Notes: generated by a model from the letters alone, not told the origin. DNA of 64,000 bases from Narthecium ossifragum (GCA_963920575.1 OY986965.1:8077134-8141133); one strand, 5' to 3'. Shown: positions 12,170 to 23,096, counted from the first letter of the stretch. Numbers and translations: made by a program.

Positions 12170-12760
12170 TCATTCTCTGTATGCTTGGAGGTTCTGAAGA
12201 ATCGATTCCTGAACCAATACATGGATCATGATCGTCTTCAGAACAACCAAATGATTTGTTGCAAATTTCACAACAAATTACCTCACGAAAATGATACATT
12301 GAGGTGACTTTGATAATATCAGATCAAGTGGTTATACCCAACTTGATTGCAGTAATTGATAGTGGTGATGATTTAAATTGCATTCAAGAAGTAATAGTAC
12401 CCTCTCAGTATTTTGAAAAAACTACCCAACAATTAAGTGGTGCTAATGGAAATAAGATGGAAGTTAATTATAAACTTTCAAAAACATATATTTGTGCAAG
12501 CAATAATACTTGCATCCCAACACAATTTGCGTTATTAAAAAATTTATCTCAACATATAATACTGGGAACACCATTTTTGCATAATATTATGCCAATAAGA
12601 ACAATAGACTCTTTAGGTATTAATGCTACATATCATGAAAGATCAATTAAGTTTGATTTTATCTCTGAACCTCATACAAAAATCTTGAATGAGGTGAAAG
12701 AAATTATTTTGAAAGAAAAACAAATAAGTTTTTTGAAAGAAGAAATTTCTTTTGTTTGAA
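12170..12760 (+). pseudogene. Pararetroviral aspartic protease domain (broken)
   Basis: The 151-residue open segment at 12304-12759 holds the retropepsin-like active-site pattern DSG (AVIDSGDDLNCI) and the C-terminal hydrophobic-Gly pattern IILGTPFL. This domain cuts the viral polyprotein. It lies between the coat protein and RT relics, in the usual order, but is separated from both by stops. Confidence 0.8.
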
Positions 12761-13040
12761 TTAAAGAACAGCTGGTAAAACCAGAAATAAAAACTTTAAT
12801 AGATCAGATTGAAAAGATATTTCAATCTACAGTTTGTGGTACTATCACAAATGCTTTCTTGGATATGAAACAACATATTGTTACTCTTCCTTATGAAGAG
12901 AATTTTGAAGAGAAAAATATTCGGACAAGAGCTCGACCTTGTCAAATGAATCAAGAATATCTTGATTTATGTAAAAAAATAAATTGCCTCTCTGATGTAG
13001 AACAAGAAGCAAAAAATTCTTTCAACGTGAGAGAAAGATC
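12761..13040 (+). pseudogene. Pararetroviral RT, N-terminal connector (interrupted)
   Basis: After a stop at the protease end the frame continues through a segment with RARPCQMNQEYLDLCKK, the region that precedes the RT palm in these polyproteins. It is then cut by an LTR-element insertion whose LTR spans 13328-14822. Viral sequence resumes near 14823. Confidence 0.65.
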
Positions 13041-13327
13041 TGGGTCCTTATCATCACTCATTCACACATCATAAAGATCAACCAAGGTTTAGAAATACAA
13101 ACAGTGCACTCTCGATGATGTGTTTGTTGATGATTGCTCCTTCACCGCTCGGAAGGATGCCGCGTCGTTCTTCACCTACTGATCACAAAAAGATATGGAA
13201 ATATTAGTATTGAAACTATTTTTGTTCTTTTATATAATAAATGACGGATAACAACTAATTAAACAAGAAACCACACTAAGTAACAACTCAAAACACCGTA
13301 TAATCCCCGGGAACGGCGCCAAAATTT
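13041..13327 (-). mobile_element. Internal remnant of an LTR retrotransposon, with tRNA-Asp-type primer site
   Basis: On the minus strand the LTR at 13328-14822 is followed by a short spacer and TGGCGCCGTTCCCGGGGA (13304-13321 read in reverse). This matches the plant primer site complementary to tRNA-Asp with one change. About 260 bp of further non-coding internal sequence follows before viral sequence begins. The left boundary is approximate. Confidence 0.6.
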
Positions 13328-14822
13328 TGATAACACTTGAAAAGTGTCGTGTCTTAACAAGTCTAACTAAAATTACAATAAATTTCGGTGCTCTACTTTA
13401 ACTACTAAGAAATAGTAGATAGTGGAGAATCCGAGTCGAGTCCACATGGATTTAAGTGATTGAGATCGAACACTTAGTAAATTTTCGACTAATGAGTTGA
13501 GAAAAGATTGCAGGTTAAAATTAAACTAATACTAAAGGATTTATGAATATGAGATAAAGGACCATATGATTCTTAATCAATAACTAAGGTTCTACCAAGT
13601 CATCCTAAGATCAGGGCATGCAAACACGATGAATGACTTCCTAAAAGTTGATAAATGAATGGCTAGTTCTCCTTATCATTCAGCAAGTTCTGTTTAGGAT
13701 TCCTTGTTGGCAAGAACAATTATCTAAATGTCAGTGACCGATTGATTAGTTATGTTCACTGCTAATGAACCCTCTTATTAGGATGAATTCATCGCAAGTA
13801 GCAGAACAAATATGGATTTAGGTGTGAGATCGAGATGGGTTAGCATCTCGATGGACGAATCTACAAAAATAGGATGTATGAAGGATTAGGGATGGAACGT
13901 AGTGGGACTAGCACTATACAATTCCTAATCACGAAGAAGATTTCATCCGAGATATCATGGGACTAGCATGATCCTCTTATTTGGATGGATCCAATCCAAG
14001 CCCTAGCATACACAAACTCTAGAATCAAGTGCAAACAAGAACAATCCATACATCCAGCAATAAATCAACACCAAGATGTAAAGAAAATAGAAATCAACCC
14101 ATATAAGTCAAACAATCGTGTATACAAGCCCTAGATCTAAGAAATTACTAGTAAAAACCCTAGTTACATCATAAGAATCTCATGGTTAGGGTTTTAGCTA
14201 CTTATCTTCAGGGGTCGATCCATCGGTGGAAGTTGATGATCTCCTCCCGCCATGGATCTCCTCCAAAGAATCGTCGAAAAAAAGTGTCAAAAAAGATAGA
14301 AAAACTCTCCCCAAAAACGTCTGGAAAAAGCCACCCAAAAATCCCTAAACATTGACTACTTATAGCCCAGGAAACATCCTCCCACAGATTAGATCTGAGC
14401 CGTTGATTTTCGATTCTGGCCGAGTCGGATCGATCCGTCCAAGGAGTGGGATCGATCCTACTATCTTCAATTGCTGGTAACGCCCCGTGACGGATCGATC
14501 CGACTAGTTGAGTCCGATCGATCGTTCGATTGATATTACGCTACGTCCCGTGGAGGATCGATCCGTCTAGTCGAGTTCGATCGATCCTTATGCTTGTTCT
14601 TCGTCCATGTGCTGGTTGAATAGGATCGATCGCTCCAGGAGAGGAGGATCAATCCGACTTGCCAAAATTGCCAGAATACGCTTGTTTTAGCTCCAAAGTT
14701 GATCTAACTCGTAGCAGGGTCAGTTATACCTGAAATGGGATAAAAGTAGTCAGTGAAGCATTGCTCGGAGACCAACAAAGCCAAATTACAAGGGCGTTTT
14801 GTGCACTTTTCAAGTCTTATCA
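13328..14822 (-). mobile_element. LTR (about 1.5 kb) inserted in the pararetroviral RT
   Basis: The ends are inverted: TGATAACACTTGAAAAGTG at the left and CACTTTTCAAGTCTTATCA at the right, with the TG..CA termini of an LTR. The primer site next to its left end fixes the orientation as minus. Between 14400 and 14660 it carries several GGATCGATCC-like palindromes. The CGAGTCCACA motif near 13440 is also in the solo LTR at 60001-61837, suggesting related families. Confidence 0.75.
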
Positions 14823-15820
14823 CTCTCTATTGGAGAAGAAATTGATTCGAAAATCATATTGCCCATAGAGTCGTACAACATTTTATGTGAATAATGTTGC
14901 TGAGAGAGAATGAGGAGTTCCTCATTTAATGATTAATTATAAGCCTCTCAATAAGGTGCTTAAATGGATCAGATTTTTGATTCGAAATAAAAGGGATCTT
15001 TTAAATCACATTTATAAAGCTAAAATGTTCTCTAAATTTGATCTCAAATCAGGATACTTGCAAATACAGATTCACGACAAAGATCATTATAAAACGGCAT
15101 TTACCATTCCATTTGGTCATTTTGAATGGAATGTAATGTCATTTGGGTTAAAAAATGTCCCATCAGAATTTCAGAATATTATGAATGATAATTTTAATCA
15201 TTATTCTAATTTTTCGTTGTCATATATAGATGACATATCGATTTCCTCAAATAATTTAGATCAGCATTGCAATCATTTAGAGATATTTAGAAATCTTGCA
15301 ATAAAGAATGGATTAGTTATTTCGGCTCCAAAAATAAAATTATTTCAAACTGAAATTAGATTTCTTGGTCATAATATTAGTCAAGGCACGATTGTCCCTA
15401 TAGATAGAAGTATAGAATTTGCTTTAAAGTTTTCTGATATTATAATTGACACTACTCAATTACAAAGATTTTTAGGAGCTCTAAATTATGTAGCTGATTA
15501 TTTTCATGATTTGGCAAAAGATGTGTCTATTTTATACAATAGATTAAAAAAGAATCATTCTCCTTGGATTGATGAGCACACTCGTGCTGCTAGATTAATT
15601 AAGTCTAAAGTCAGGAATTTACCTCGTGTTCATTTATCAAATCCTAATTAGAAGAAAATTATTGAGACCGATGCGAGTGATATTGGTTATGGTGGAATTC
15701 TTAAGCAACTAAATCTAGGCTCTAATAAAGAAGTCTTGGTTAGATTTACTTCTAGAAAATAGAATTCTACTCATATGAATTATTCTACTATAAAGAAAGA
15801 AATTCTTTCTATTATTAACT
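14823..15820 (+). pseudogene. Pararetroviral reverse transcriptase and start of RNase H (broken)
   Basis: The longest viral frame (14929-15651, 240 residues) contains RT palm motifs: NYKPLNK, SKFDLKSGY, the FG..N..S.FQ pattern and the catalytic YIDD box (SYIDDISIS). The thumb/connection follows (FLGHNIS, LQRFLGALNY). After a stop at 15651 the RNase H start is visible in TDASDIGYGGIL, with the first catalytic Asp. The sequence is then cut at 15820 by a 720-bp insertion. The domain copies RNA to DNA in the intact virus; here it is inactive through stops and insertions. Confidence 0.85.
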
Positions 15821-16540
15821 TGTCACGCCCCGCCCCGGGATATACTAATCCCGACCACGGGACGCGAGGAAAACCCTGCTCTATACTAATACAATCTAAT
15901 CAACCTGTTCTCAACCATCATAACTAAAGCCATTCCAAATTCACTATGTTCATTCCTACATATAATCAATTAAATCCAAGTACAAAAACTCCAACGATTA
16001 ATTACAAACTTCATAATCCGAATACATGAATCAAATCACCCATTATTCCCAATAGTTTCCATCAATACAATCTTCTAATGAATTAAATGGAAGTGGATAA
16101 ATGAAATCAATATTGAATCCTCCAAAGACCTTATGCTCGAGCGTCATCACCTGGTGAACCTGTAAAAGAAAGTGGATCTGCGAACGCAGTCCAGGTAGGG
16201 GTGAGCAAAAAGCCCAGTAGGAGACTAACTAACGACACACAAGAAACTAACTAAGAACCAACATAAATAAGCAAGTAATATGACGCCTAAGTCTTAACTC
16301 AAGGGAAGACACAACCTAAGCCCAAGCTCGCAATCGACCCATCGCTCTCCACCACGGTCCGGGGGATTACTCTGCCAACCGTGGGCACAACTCGCTCTCC
16401 ACCACAGTCCGGGACATTACCCTGCCAACTGTGGGCACAGCTACATTGGCGTTGACCAGCAGACATTAGGTTACCTCCAAATAGCCACTAAGACTAAGGT
16501 TCTAGAGAAACAATCAATCCCCGAACGATAGCAATTTACT
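15821..16540. mobile_element. 720-bp insertion in viral RNase H with 8-bp flanking repeat
   Basis: ACTTGTCA occurs at both borders (15818-15825 and 16538-16545). The left end reads TGTCACGCCCCGCCCCGGGA, like the ends of the LTRs at 55061 and 59132 (read in reverse). It also shares the 'CAGGTAGGGGTGAGCAAAAAGC'-like strip with them. The right end does not match the LTR terminus, so this is either an internally deleted LTR or a separate element with an 8-bp duplication. Near 16345-16441 a unit of about 52 bp is tandemly doubled. Confidence 0.55.
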
Positions 16541-16795
16541 TGTCATTCCTAAATGTTTATATAAATTTCAAGATGATATCTTGAATCAACATTTTATTCT
16601 CAAAATTGATTATAGCTCTGCTAAAAATGTTATAGAAAAGGATGTAAAAAATTTAACCTCCAAACAAATTTTTGCAAGATGGCAAGCTGAATTATCAGTC
16701 TTTGACTTCTCAATTGAATACATTAAAGGTGAAAATAGTTGTTTACCTGATTTTCTTACCCGTGAATTTTTACAGGGTCAAAATGAAACGTGAAA
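16541..16795 (+). pseudogene. Pararetroviral RNase H, C-terminal part
   Basis: Viral coding resumes after the insertion with KFQDDILNQ, then KQIFARWQAELSVFDF and IEYIKGENSCLPDFLTREF, the conserved end of the Caulimoviridae RNase H/polyprotein. The reading phase differs from that before the insertion. Confidence 0.8.
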
Positions 16796-17947
16796 ATTCT
16801 CCTTACACTTCTTCCCATAATTTTGGGGGGAGAGGTGGCAGAGGTAGAGGCAATGTTCAGGGTGAAACATGGAGATCTATAATTCGTTGAAACAAAGGCA
16901 GTAAAGGGAAAAATATTTCCCATGAAAACAATTTGAGAAATTTAATCTCAGAACATGAAGAAATTCTTCATGAGCTTACCACCAGGGTAAATGATGGAGG
17001 CAATGCCTCAGGAGTTGATTATGTGGCAATGGTGAAATAAGAGCCACTACTATTTACCAAAATTGCTTCAGAAGTTACTTATGAAGTTGATAATTCTCTA
17101 TATTTATTGAGAGGATATATTATCAATGGATGATGCTAAAAAATTGAGGCAGAAATATTTGCATAATAATTTTTATCAAGTTGAGGCTAATAGGTCAAGA
17201 GGCTAGATGCAAGCTCTATTCGCTCAAAAAGAAGTACTTTTTGAGCATAGACATCCCAATGATGATGTTAAACAAACACCAGCTTATAACAAGTGCACAA
17301 TTAAAAGTGTACTATCTCCAAAAGATTGGGATCTGAGTACCCACAAAGCTATTCAAATAAAGATTGGCAGAGAAACTGACACTTTCAATTACTGGGACTA
17401 CCAGCATGCTTTTTATCAAGTATTTTGCTTTGATAATCCAAAGTTAAAGCATACTTGGTTTTTTAAATTATGTCTCAAAATTCTGAAAATTAAATTACCC
17501 GCTTGGTTTTACGATTGGTGGTCCAACTTTAGAGCTGATCTGGCAATCTTGTCATAGCCGATTGCAAAATTATACAATCAATGGGTCAAATCGCACCCTA
17601 TCATTCACTATATGAGTGAAGAAGAAATGATGGAAGGATTATGCCAGTTATACTTTTTTATAGAAACAGAAATTCCCTGGATCTGGAAATTCACTGTGGA
17701 GACAGGATATGATAATTCTTATCTTCCTTGTTTTAAAAGAAAACTCTACATTAAATGGTGGGAAAAAATTGATGTGAATCAAAAGGTTGAAGAAATCAAG
17801 GAAATCATCCAGAAGAATCAAGAAGTCCTTGATCAAAATATTTCTCAGGTGGTACAAACAGAGAATCCCTTTGTCAAAGTAAAAAGAATGTTGCAGAGGA
17901 AAAATCCTCAAGCTTCAAAAGTGGAAATTAGGCAAAAATGCAAATAG
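16784..17947 (+). pseudogene. Downstream pararetroviral protein of unknown function (broken)
   Basis: Overlapping the RNase H end, a new frame begins with a Gly/Arg-rich segment (FGGRGGRGRGN near 16825-16855). After stops it continues at 17207-17557 and 17612-17947 with Trp-rich segments (LPAWFYDWW, IPWIWKFTVETGY, YIKWWEKI) and ends in a Lys-rich coiled tail. The order RNase H then Gly/Arg-rich then Trp-rich protein recalls the extra reading frame described in some florendovirus-type elements; that link is from memory. Function is not known. Several stops break it. Confidence 0.55.
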
Positions 17948-18318
17948 CTTATACTTTTGAGGTATCTGATAGAACCTCTAGCAGCAGCGTGCAAGATGCA
18001 CGGGATCCTAATGACGAGGAGCTTGGAGAATTCTGAAAAAATCTACTTCATAAACCAATTATTCCCAGCAAGGAATCGGCTACAAATTCGAGTTCCAGTA
18101 GCTAGAAGTCATAGAGAGGGACTAATCATCAATACCACTTAAACGACTGCAAAATATCAAGCAGACGAAGTGGTGGAGCCCACGCGACAATAAATGCGAA
18201 ATTGTCAACGGAAGATTCCAAATTGGAATAAAAAGTAAAAATTGTAATAGTGTTGCGGAGTGCAGAATTGTGTAGCATAGTATAGCATAATGCAACATAG
18301 TGTTGCATAGTAAAATAA

Positions 18319-18418
18319 TTGAATGGTTAGTTCAATTATAGAATATGAAGGCATCAGCCTTCCTCCTCTATAAAAGCAAACCCATAGCTCTCTCCTAGGG
18401 CATCACCTATCTTCCTTT
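18319..18418 (+). promoter_or_regulatory. Pararetroviral promoter, copy 2
   Basis: Repeat of 10390-10489 with the TATA box CTATAAAAG at 18368-18376 and the same GGCATCAGCC upstream element. It lies downstream of the last viral frame, where the circular genome would return to its promoter, so it marks the other end of a genome-length unit. Confidence 0.65.
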
Positions 18419-18717
18419 AAATAATTTGTAACTCTTTCTGCAAAAAGATTTGGCAATCAATCTATAAATTTGGATTTCCAATGGATACTATTAGCATCCG
18501 ATAATTGTATTACTCTACTGAATGTATCTTTGTATCATCTAAAATGAGTGAGAAATGGTCAACACAAATTTTATAATAATGTCCTTATTCTCTTACCCTG
18601 GTCAGAAATACTACAAGTAAAATGCTCGACAATTGTCAAAACTAGTGTATAGACTGCATCTTCTTTTTGTTGATTATTTTTTAATTTTACTGAAGTGAGT
18701 ATTTCACTTTTTTGTTC

Positions 18718-19894
18718 TTATAAGAGATAATTATCCCACCAACTTTTAAGACTTTCAGTAAAACCGCAAGTAATTATTGAAGCATTACTATTATATGTAT
18801 TGCCATTTTGGTGACAAACAGTAGCACATATCATCATTCGATGTACTCTGTCAAAAATCTGATGATCTGTGCAACCATCAATATTCCATTCATAAATATT
18901 TGCTCCATTATAGTTTGATTGAAGATAAGCATCATTTTCTTCAAACAAGACATCCATTGGAGTTGGTCTTTTGTAATAAAACCTTTCAACATTTCGAGAC
19001 CTTTTTTTAATTTTTTGAATATTCTGAAACTGCATTTCAGTTTCCATTATTTGATTTAAAGATTTAGTATCAGATTCATTTTCTGATGTTTGTTCTTCAT
19101 CGGAATTATCCGTTTGTATTATGGAAGGTTCTCCTTTCAGAATTTGCAACTTAGCATTCTTTAGTTGCGTACTCAAAGCATCTATTACTTCTAAAGTAAT
19201 ATTTTTTACTTTGAATCCAGATATTTTTGGATTAGGTTTTATTGAAACATGATCTGTAATTTTTACATATTTGTCTTTTAATGATGAAATATTTGGTACA
19301 ATATTTTCTAATTTATTTACAATTTTTTCATCAATTTGTTCTATTCGAGTTAATTGTTGACCAACAACTTGCAAATATAAATTAGAATAATTATTCTGTT
19401 TAAAAAGCTTATTTAGCTCTTTCAGAGTTATATCCTCTATATTATCAACCAATTTAAAATAGGCTGTTGCTTTTAAATTGGAAGAAGATACTCCTGATAG
19501 CCTTGGGGGCTCAGTAGGAGGATATAATGAAATAATCATTTTTCTAGTACTAGTTTTCCATTTTCTAGATTCTTCTAGTACTCTGATTCTCTGTTATTGT
19601 TTTTGGATATAATATTCCAAAAAAACAAGGTACAAAAAATCTCAATTGACCTTCAGACTTAAGGGTCCCATAATATTCATTTTTGATTGATTGATGTTCA
19701 TTCCCAAAATTTGAGAAATACCAAATTCGAAATAATTCATTATAACTGCATAGAAATTCCTTATTAAGGAATTGCCTTATATAACTTCTTGAACTAAAAT
19801 CCATTAATATTGAAGCTTCTTTCTGATGAAGTAGAAGATTGATTACTCTTCTTTTCATAAATTGGATGAGGAATGACAGTATCTGATATTTCAA
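18718..19894 (-). pseudogene. Pararetroviral coat-protein N-terminal region, inverted
   Basis: A 273-residue open segment (19539-18718) contains NLYLQVVGQQLTRIE, an acidic stretch (DNSDEEQTSENESD), and the signature YEWNIDGCTDHQIF followed by GFTESLKSWWDNYL, typical of the gag/coat part of these plant pararetrovirus-like polyproteins. A preceding frame lies at 19894-19565. It reads opposite to the RT and would join upstream of the plus-strand coat fragment in an intact genome. Confidence 0.7.
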
Positions 19895-20087
19895 CTGCCT
19901 GTATTGAAGGAGAATTTTTTATTCAAGAGGGATCAATTCTAAACGAATATGATCTCTTAGAACATGTAACAATATCTGCTAATTTTAACACCCTATTTGG
20001 GTTAAATGAGATGGTTACTTCACCATCAACCGTTTGTGATATTTGATCAATATCATCATTTATTATTGGCTTTAGATGGACTGTATT

Positions 20088-20717
20088 TTACCGTATCCAA
20101 TTTTTAGGGAAATTTACCTCACCCCATCTAATCTGTCGATTAGTTGCAATTTGGGGTGATAATAAATTGTTATCAATTAATAAGGTTTTTCCTGGTGCAA
20201 TGTGATGCCTAACTTTAGAGGGTAGAGTACTCAGGACTTTATAATGAATACGATATATAATTGCTATCGTTTCGGATTGTGATAGAAATTCATAACCATG
20301 TGGCTTTATATTAAGACTCACCTCTTATAATATGTGGGGATCTGTCACTGACAGGCTTAAATTTGGATATACATTGAAGTATACGGGACCACGACTTAAA
20401 TTGGTCTCCATTACTCCCATTAGGGATTGTGTCTATTTTAAACATCTAGCATCCCTTAAACATGATAAAATAGAAGCATTTAATCCTGGGAGTGTAAGTG
20501 GTTTGTAAGCCACTTGAATTAATCCAATATGAATATAGTTGTTTTTATCCATATAATTTTGGATATCATCTTTTGATAGAAGATTTAGTGTCTGATCTTC
20601 TTGATCGACTGATACTGTCCTTTCAACAGTGAATCTAATTCCATGGGGAATTCTATCAATTTGACATTTTTCAATTTTTTACTTATATTGCGAGTAATCT
20701 TTGAAGAAGATGCCATG
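20088..20717 (-). pseudogene. Pararetroviral movement protein (30K family), inverted and frameshifted
   Basis: An ATG at 20717 opens a frame that runs about 40 codons. Frameshifted continuation contains YIHIGLIQVAYKPLT, LSLSVTD, and later KVRHHIAPGKTLLIDNN, which fit the caulimovirus movement protein of the 30K superfamily (cell-to-cell movement through plasmodesmata). Several frameshifts and stops. It precedes the coat relic on the same strand, the expected gene order. Confidence 0.65.
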
Positions 20718-20740
20718 TTTCTGATCAACAGATTCAGTTA

Positions 20741-20806
20741 CATAGCAAATAAATAAAATTACATAATAAATGAATTAAGTTACATAACAAATGAGGAGTT
20801 GCACAT
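20741..20806 (+). repeat. 66-bp direct repeat, copy 2
   Basis: Nearly identical to 10319-10384 in the same orientation, but here next to the start of the inverted movement-protein relic. The two copies bracket the pararetrovirus locus. Confidence 0.85.
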
Positions 20807-21218
20807 CAGAGAAGATAATTTGATCATGTCATGCAAATAACATCCAAAATGACTCTGAAATGTTAAAAACAAGAGAAAGTGCCACTTATATTCAAACTAG
20901 TATATTGCTCCTTTTTTTTTAAGTCAGACGGTTTTAATAACTACTCCTTCTTCTAATATGAAATATTATTTTTTTAATTTTTTAAACAGACGGATTTAAT
21001 ATGTGGCTAGCTGAAACGTGGCTAATTGAACTATCTAATAACTACTTCCTCTATATTTTCAAACATGCGGTTTTCAAATTGACGGTTTTAATAACTACCA
21101 TTCCTCTAAATATGTGGCTAACTGAACCCTCTAATTTGATTTTTAAATTGAATTAAATAATAACTTGATTATCCACGTAGACAAATCAGGGACAACTCAG
21201 TTGATCTTATATAATAGA

Positions 21219-21335
21219 CTAGTGGGCCCCCTGTCACTTGGGAGGGTAACCATCCACTAAGTTCGCCCATTAATATCTCCATTAACCACCCACTAACTCC
21301 TCGATTAACTTTCCCTTTAACTACCCACTAACTTC
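21219..21335 (-). mobile_element. Helitron-like 3' tail
   Basis: Read on the minus strand: GGTTACCCTCCCAAGTGACA, then GGGGGCCCACTAG, followed by T. The CTAG end plus a preceding GC-rich strip matches the other CTAG tails in the window (27144, 49991, 50460). The 5' end was not found. Confidence 0.45.
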
Positions 21336-21630
21336 GGATTTGTTGCTAAATAGGACCCCTGTTATTCACCTTTTACACTTTAGGACCCCCTTTCATGTTT
21401 TTTTGCATAAGAGGACCCCATACACGTAAGGAACACGTGTATAAACTAATACGCGTATAAACAATAATTATACACGTACCCATGATATGTGTATAATCAA
21501 GAATTATACGTGTATTAGTTTATACGCGTGTTCCTTACGTGTATGGGGTCCTATTATGTAAAAAAACATGGGAGGGGGTCATAAAGTGCAAAAGGTGAAT
21601 ATCAGGGGTCCTATTTGGCAAAAAATTCCA
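21336..21630. mobile_element. Foldback MITE, about 295 bp
   Basis: The arms are long inverted repeats: AAATAGGACCCCTG at the left and CAGGGGTCCTATTT at the right. They extend through CACCTTTTACACTTTAGGAC, GAGGACCCCATACACGTAAG and TTTATACGCGT-type palindromic centre segments. No reading frame of note. Confidence 0.85.
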
Positions 21631-22015
21631 CTAATTTCCCCCTCCTCCCCATTAACCACCTCCCCCTCCACGTAGGGTCCAGGTAGGACTAAGCATCCAC
21701 TTAGCAGAAGGCAATCCTGCCATATGTTACTCCAGTTATATATTTGGACTTTGATTATGGTACATGCCATGTGCCTATGTGGCTAACATCCAACCCTTAT
21801 AGTGATTTTATTAGTGGAAAAATAAGAGATAATTGGCATTTAGGGTTATGAGAAGGGAATATTTGTCCAAAATATCGGATACCTTTTCCTTAAGACATTT
21901 AGGCCATAACACCTTTTTTTGTACTAAAATGCCCTTCCAAGATTCCCCAACATAGGGAGACTTCTCAGTGACTGTTCATATTCCTAATGACTGTTCGTAT
22001 TCCCAATGGAAAGTA

Positions 22016-22725
22016 ACTATAAAAAAATATGAAAAGTAACTACCCAATGGAAAGCAAGTTACTTTCCAGATTAAACCAATGGAAAGTAAGTTACTTTCCA
22101 GATTAAACCAATGGAAAGTAATACAAGTTGCTTTCCACTATTTTTGCAATTGTACAAGTTACTTTCCACTATTTTTACAATTGTACAAGTTACTTTTTAA
22201 TAACTTGTAACAATTATGAAAATCATGTTAAGTTACTTTCCATTGGAAATCATGTTAAGTTACTTTCTATTAGAAATCATGTTAAGTTACTTTCCATTTT
22301 TTTGCAATTGTACAAGTTACTTTCCATGTGTACAAGTTACTTCCAACTATTTTGCAAATGTGCAAGTTACTTTCCATGTGTACAAGTTATATTTATACAA
22401 GTTACTTTCCATGTACAAGTTACTTTCAATGTACAAGTTACTTTCAACTATTTTGCAATTGTACAAGTTACTTTCCATGTATACAAGTTACAATTGTACA
22501 AGTTATTTTCCATGTGTACAAGTTACTTTTCATATGTACAAGTTATTTTTCACTTTTTGGGTATTGTATAATTTACTTTCCACTTTTTTTTAAATGTACA
22601 AGTTACTTTTCATATGTACAAGTTACAAATGTACAAGTTACTTTTCATTTTTTTTGCAATTGTACAAGTTACTTTCCTAACTTGTACAAGTTATTTTCCA
22701 CTTTTTTACAATTGTAGATTTGTGG
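22016..22725. repeat. Minisatellite of ACAAGTTACTTTCCA units
   Basis: Dozens of copies of a 12-17-bp core (GTACAAGTTACTTTCCA and variants such as AATGTACAAGTTACTTTTCA) fill about 700 bp, spaced by TATTTTTGCAATT or TGTGT linkers. Open frames through it are only products of the repeat and are not called as genes. Confidence 0.9.
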
Positions 22726-22869
22726 AAAATAACTTGAGTCAAAAATTAGTCAAATAAATTAAGAAATATTTTTGAAAATTTAATTGTCAATTGCAAAAAA
22801 TTAATAAGTGGGAGACATAATTTACTTGTAAAAAAAAAAACATAAGGAGGTTGTCGCAGGAGGACATCC

Positions 22870-23050
22870 AATCGGAGGTCGCGACGAGGCTTGGGGAGGG
22901 GCTTGGCGATGGCGACGTGGACCGCTGGGGAAGCCTGGATCGGCGACGTGGACGGCCGAGGAAGCCCGGATCGGAGAACTGGGACGGTCAGGGAAGCCTG
23001 GATCGGCGAGGGGGACTACCGAGGAAGTCTGGATCAGCAACGGCGAAGCC
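22870..23050 (+). repeat. GC-rich 31-32-bp minisatellite upstream of APS reductase
   Basis: About four to five units of the type GGAAGCCTGGATCGGCGA with variable GTGGACGGCCGA-like tails begin at about 22900, 22928, 22960, 22991 and 23022. The reverse complement of this unit forms the array at 38280-38765. The array ends about 35 bp before the TATA box of the APS reductase gene. Confidence 0.8.
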
Positions 23051-23082
23051 GTTGGATGTTAGCTCACAAATCAATATTTTTC

Positions 23083-23096
23083 CTATATATATAACC
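23083..23096 (+). promoter_or_regulatory. TATA box of the APS reductase gene
   Basis: CTATATATATAACC lies about 65-70 bp upstream of the start codon at 23157, giving a predicted short 5' leader of about 45 bases. Confidence 0.6.

Larger units (their letters stand above)
10319..20806. mobile_element. Rearranged endogenous pararetrovirus locus (Caulimoviridae-like)
   Basis: This stretch contains the viral gene set in pieces. On the plus strand: promoter, tRNA-Met primer site, coat protein C-terminal part with zinc knuckle, aspartic protease, reverse transcriptase, RNase H, a downstream unknown protein, and a second promoter. On the minus strand: movement protein plus the following coat-protein N-terminal region. 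No LTRs bound it, and the order cannot be a single linear virus genome, so it looks like an inverted or concatemeric integration. Domain style resembles petuvirus/florendovirus groups, but the genus is not decided. Insertions, stops and frameshifts make every gene inactive. Confidence 0.75.

Noticed and set aside
16345..16441. Possible CRISPR-like or structured RNA repeat
   Set aside because: Only two units of about 52 bp in direct tandem inside a transposon-like insert; there is no spacer pattern, and the genome is eukaryotic.
22128..22717. Overlapping plus-strand frames of 125-147 residues
   Set aside because: They are translations of the ACAAGTTACTTTCC array, so the repeats create the open frames.
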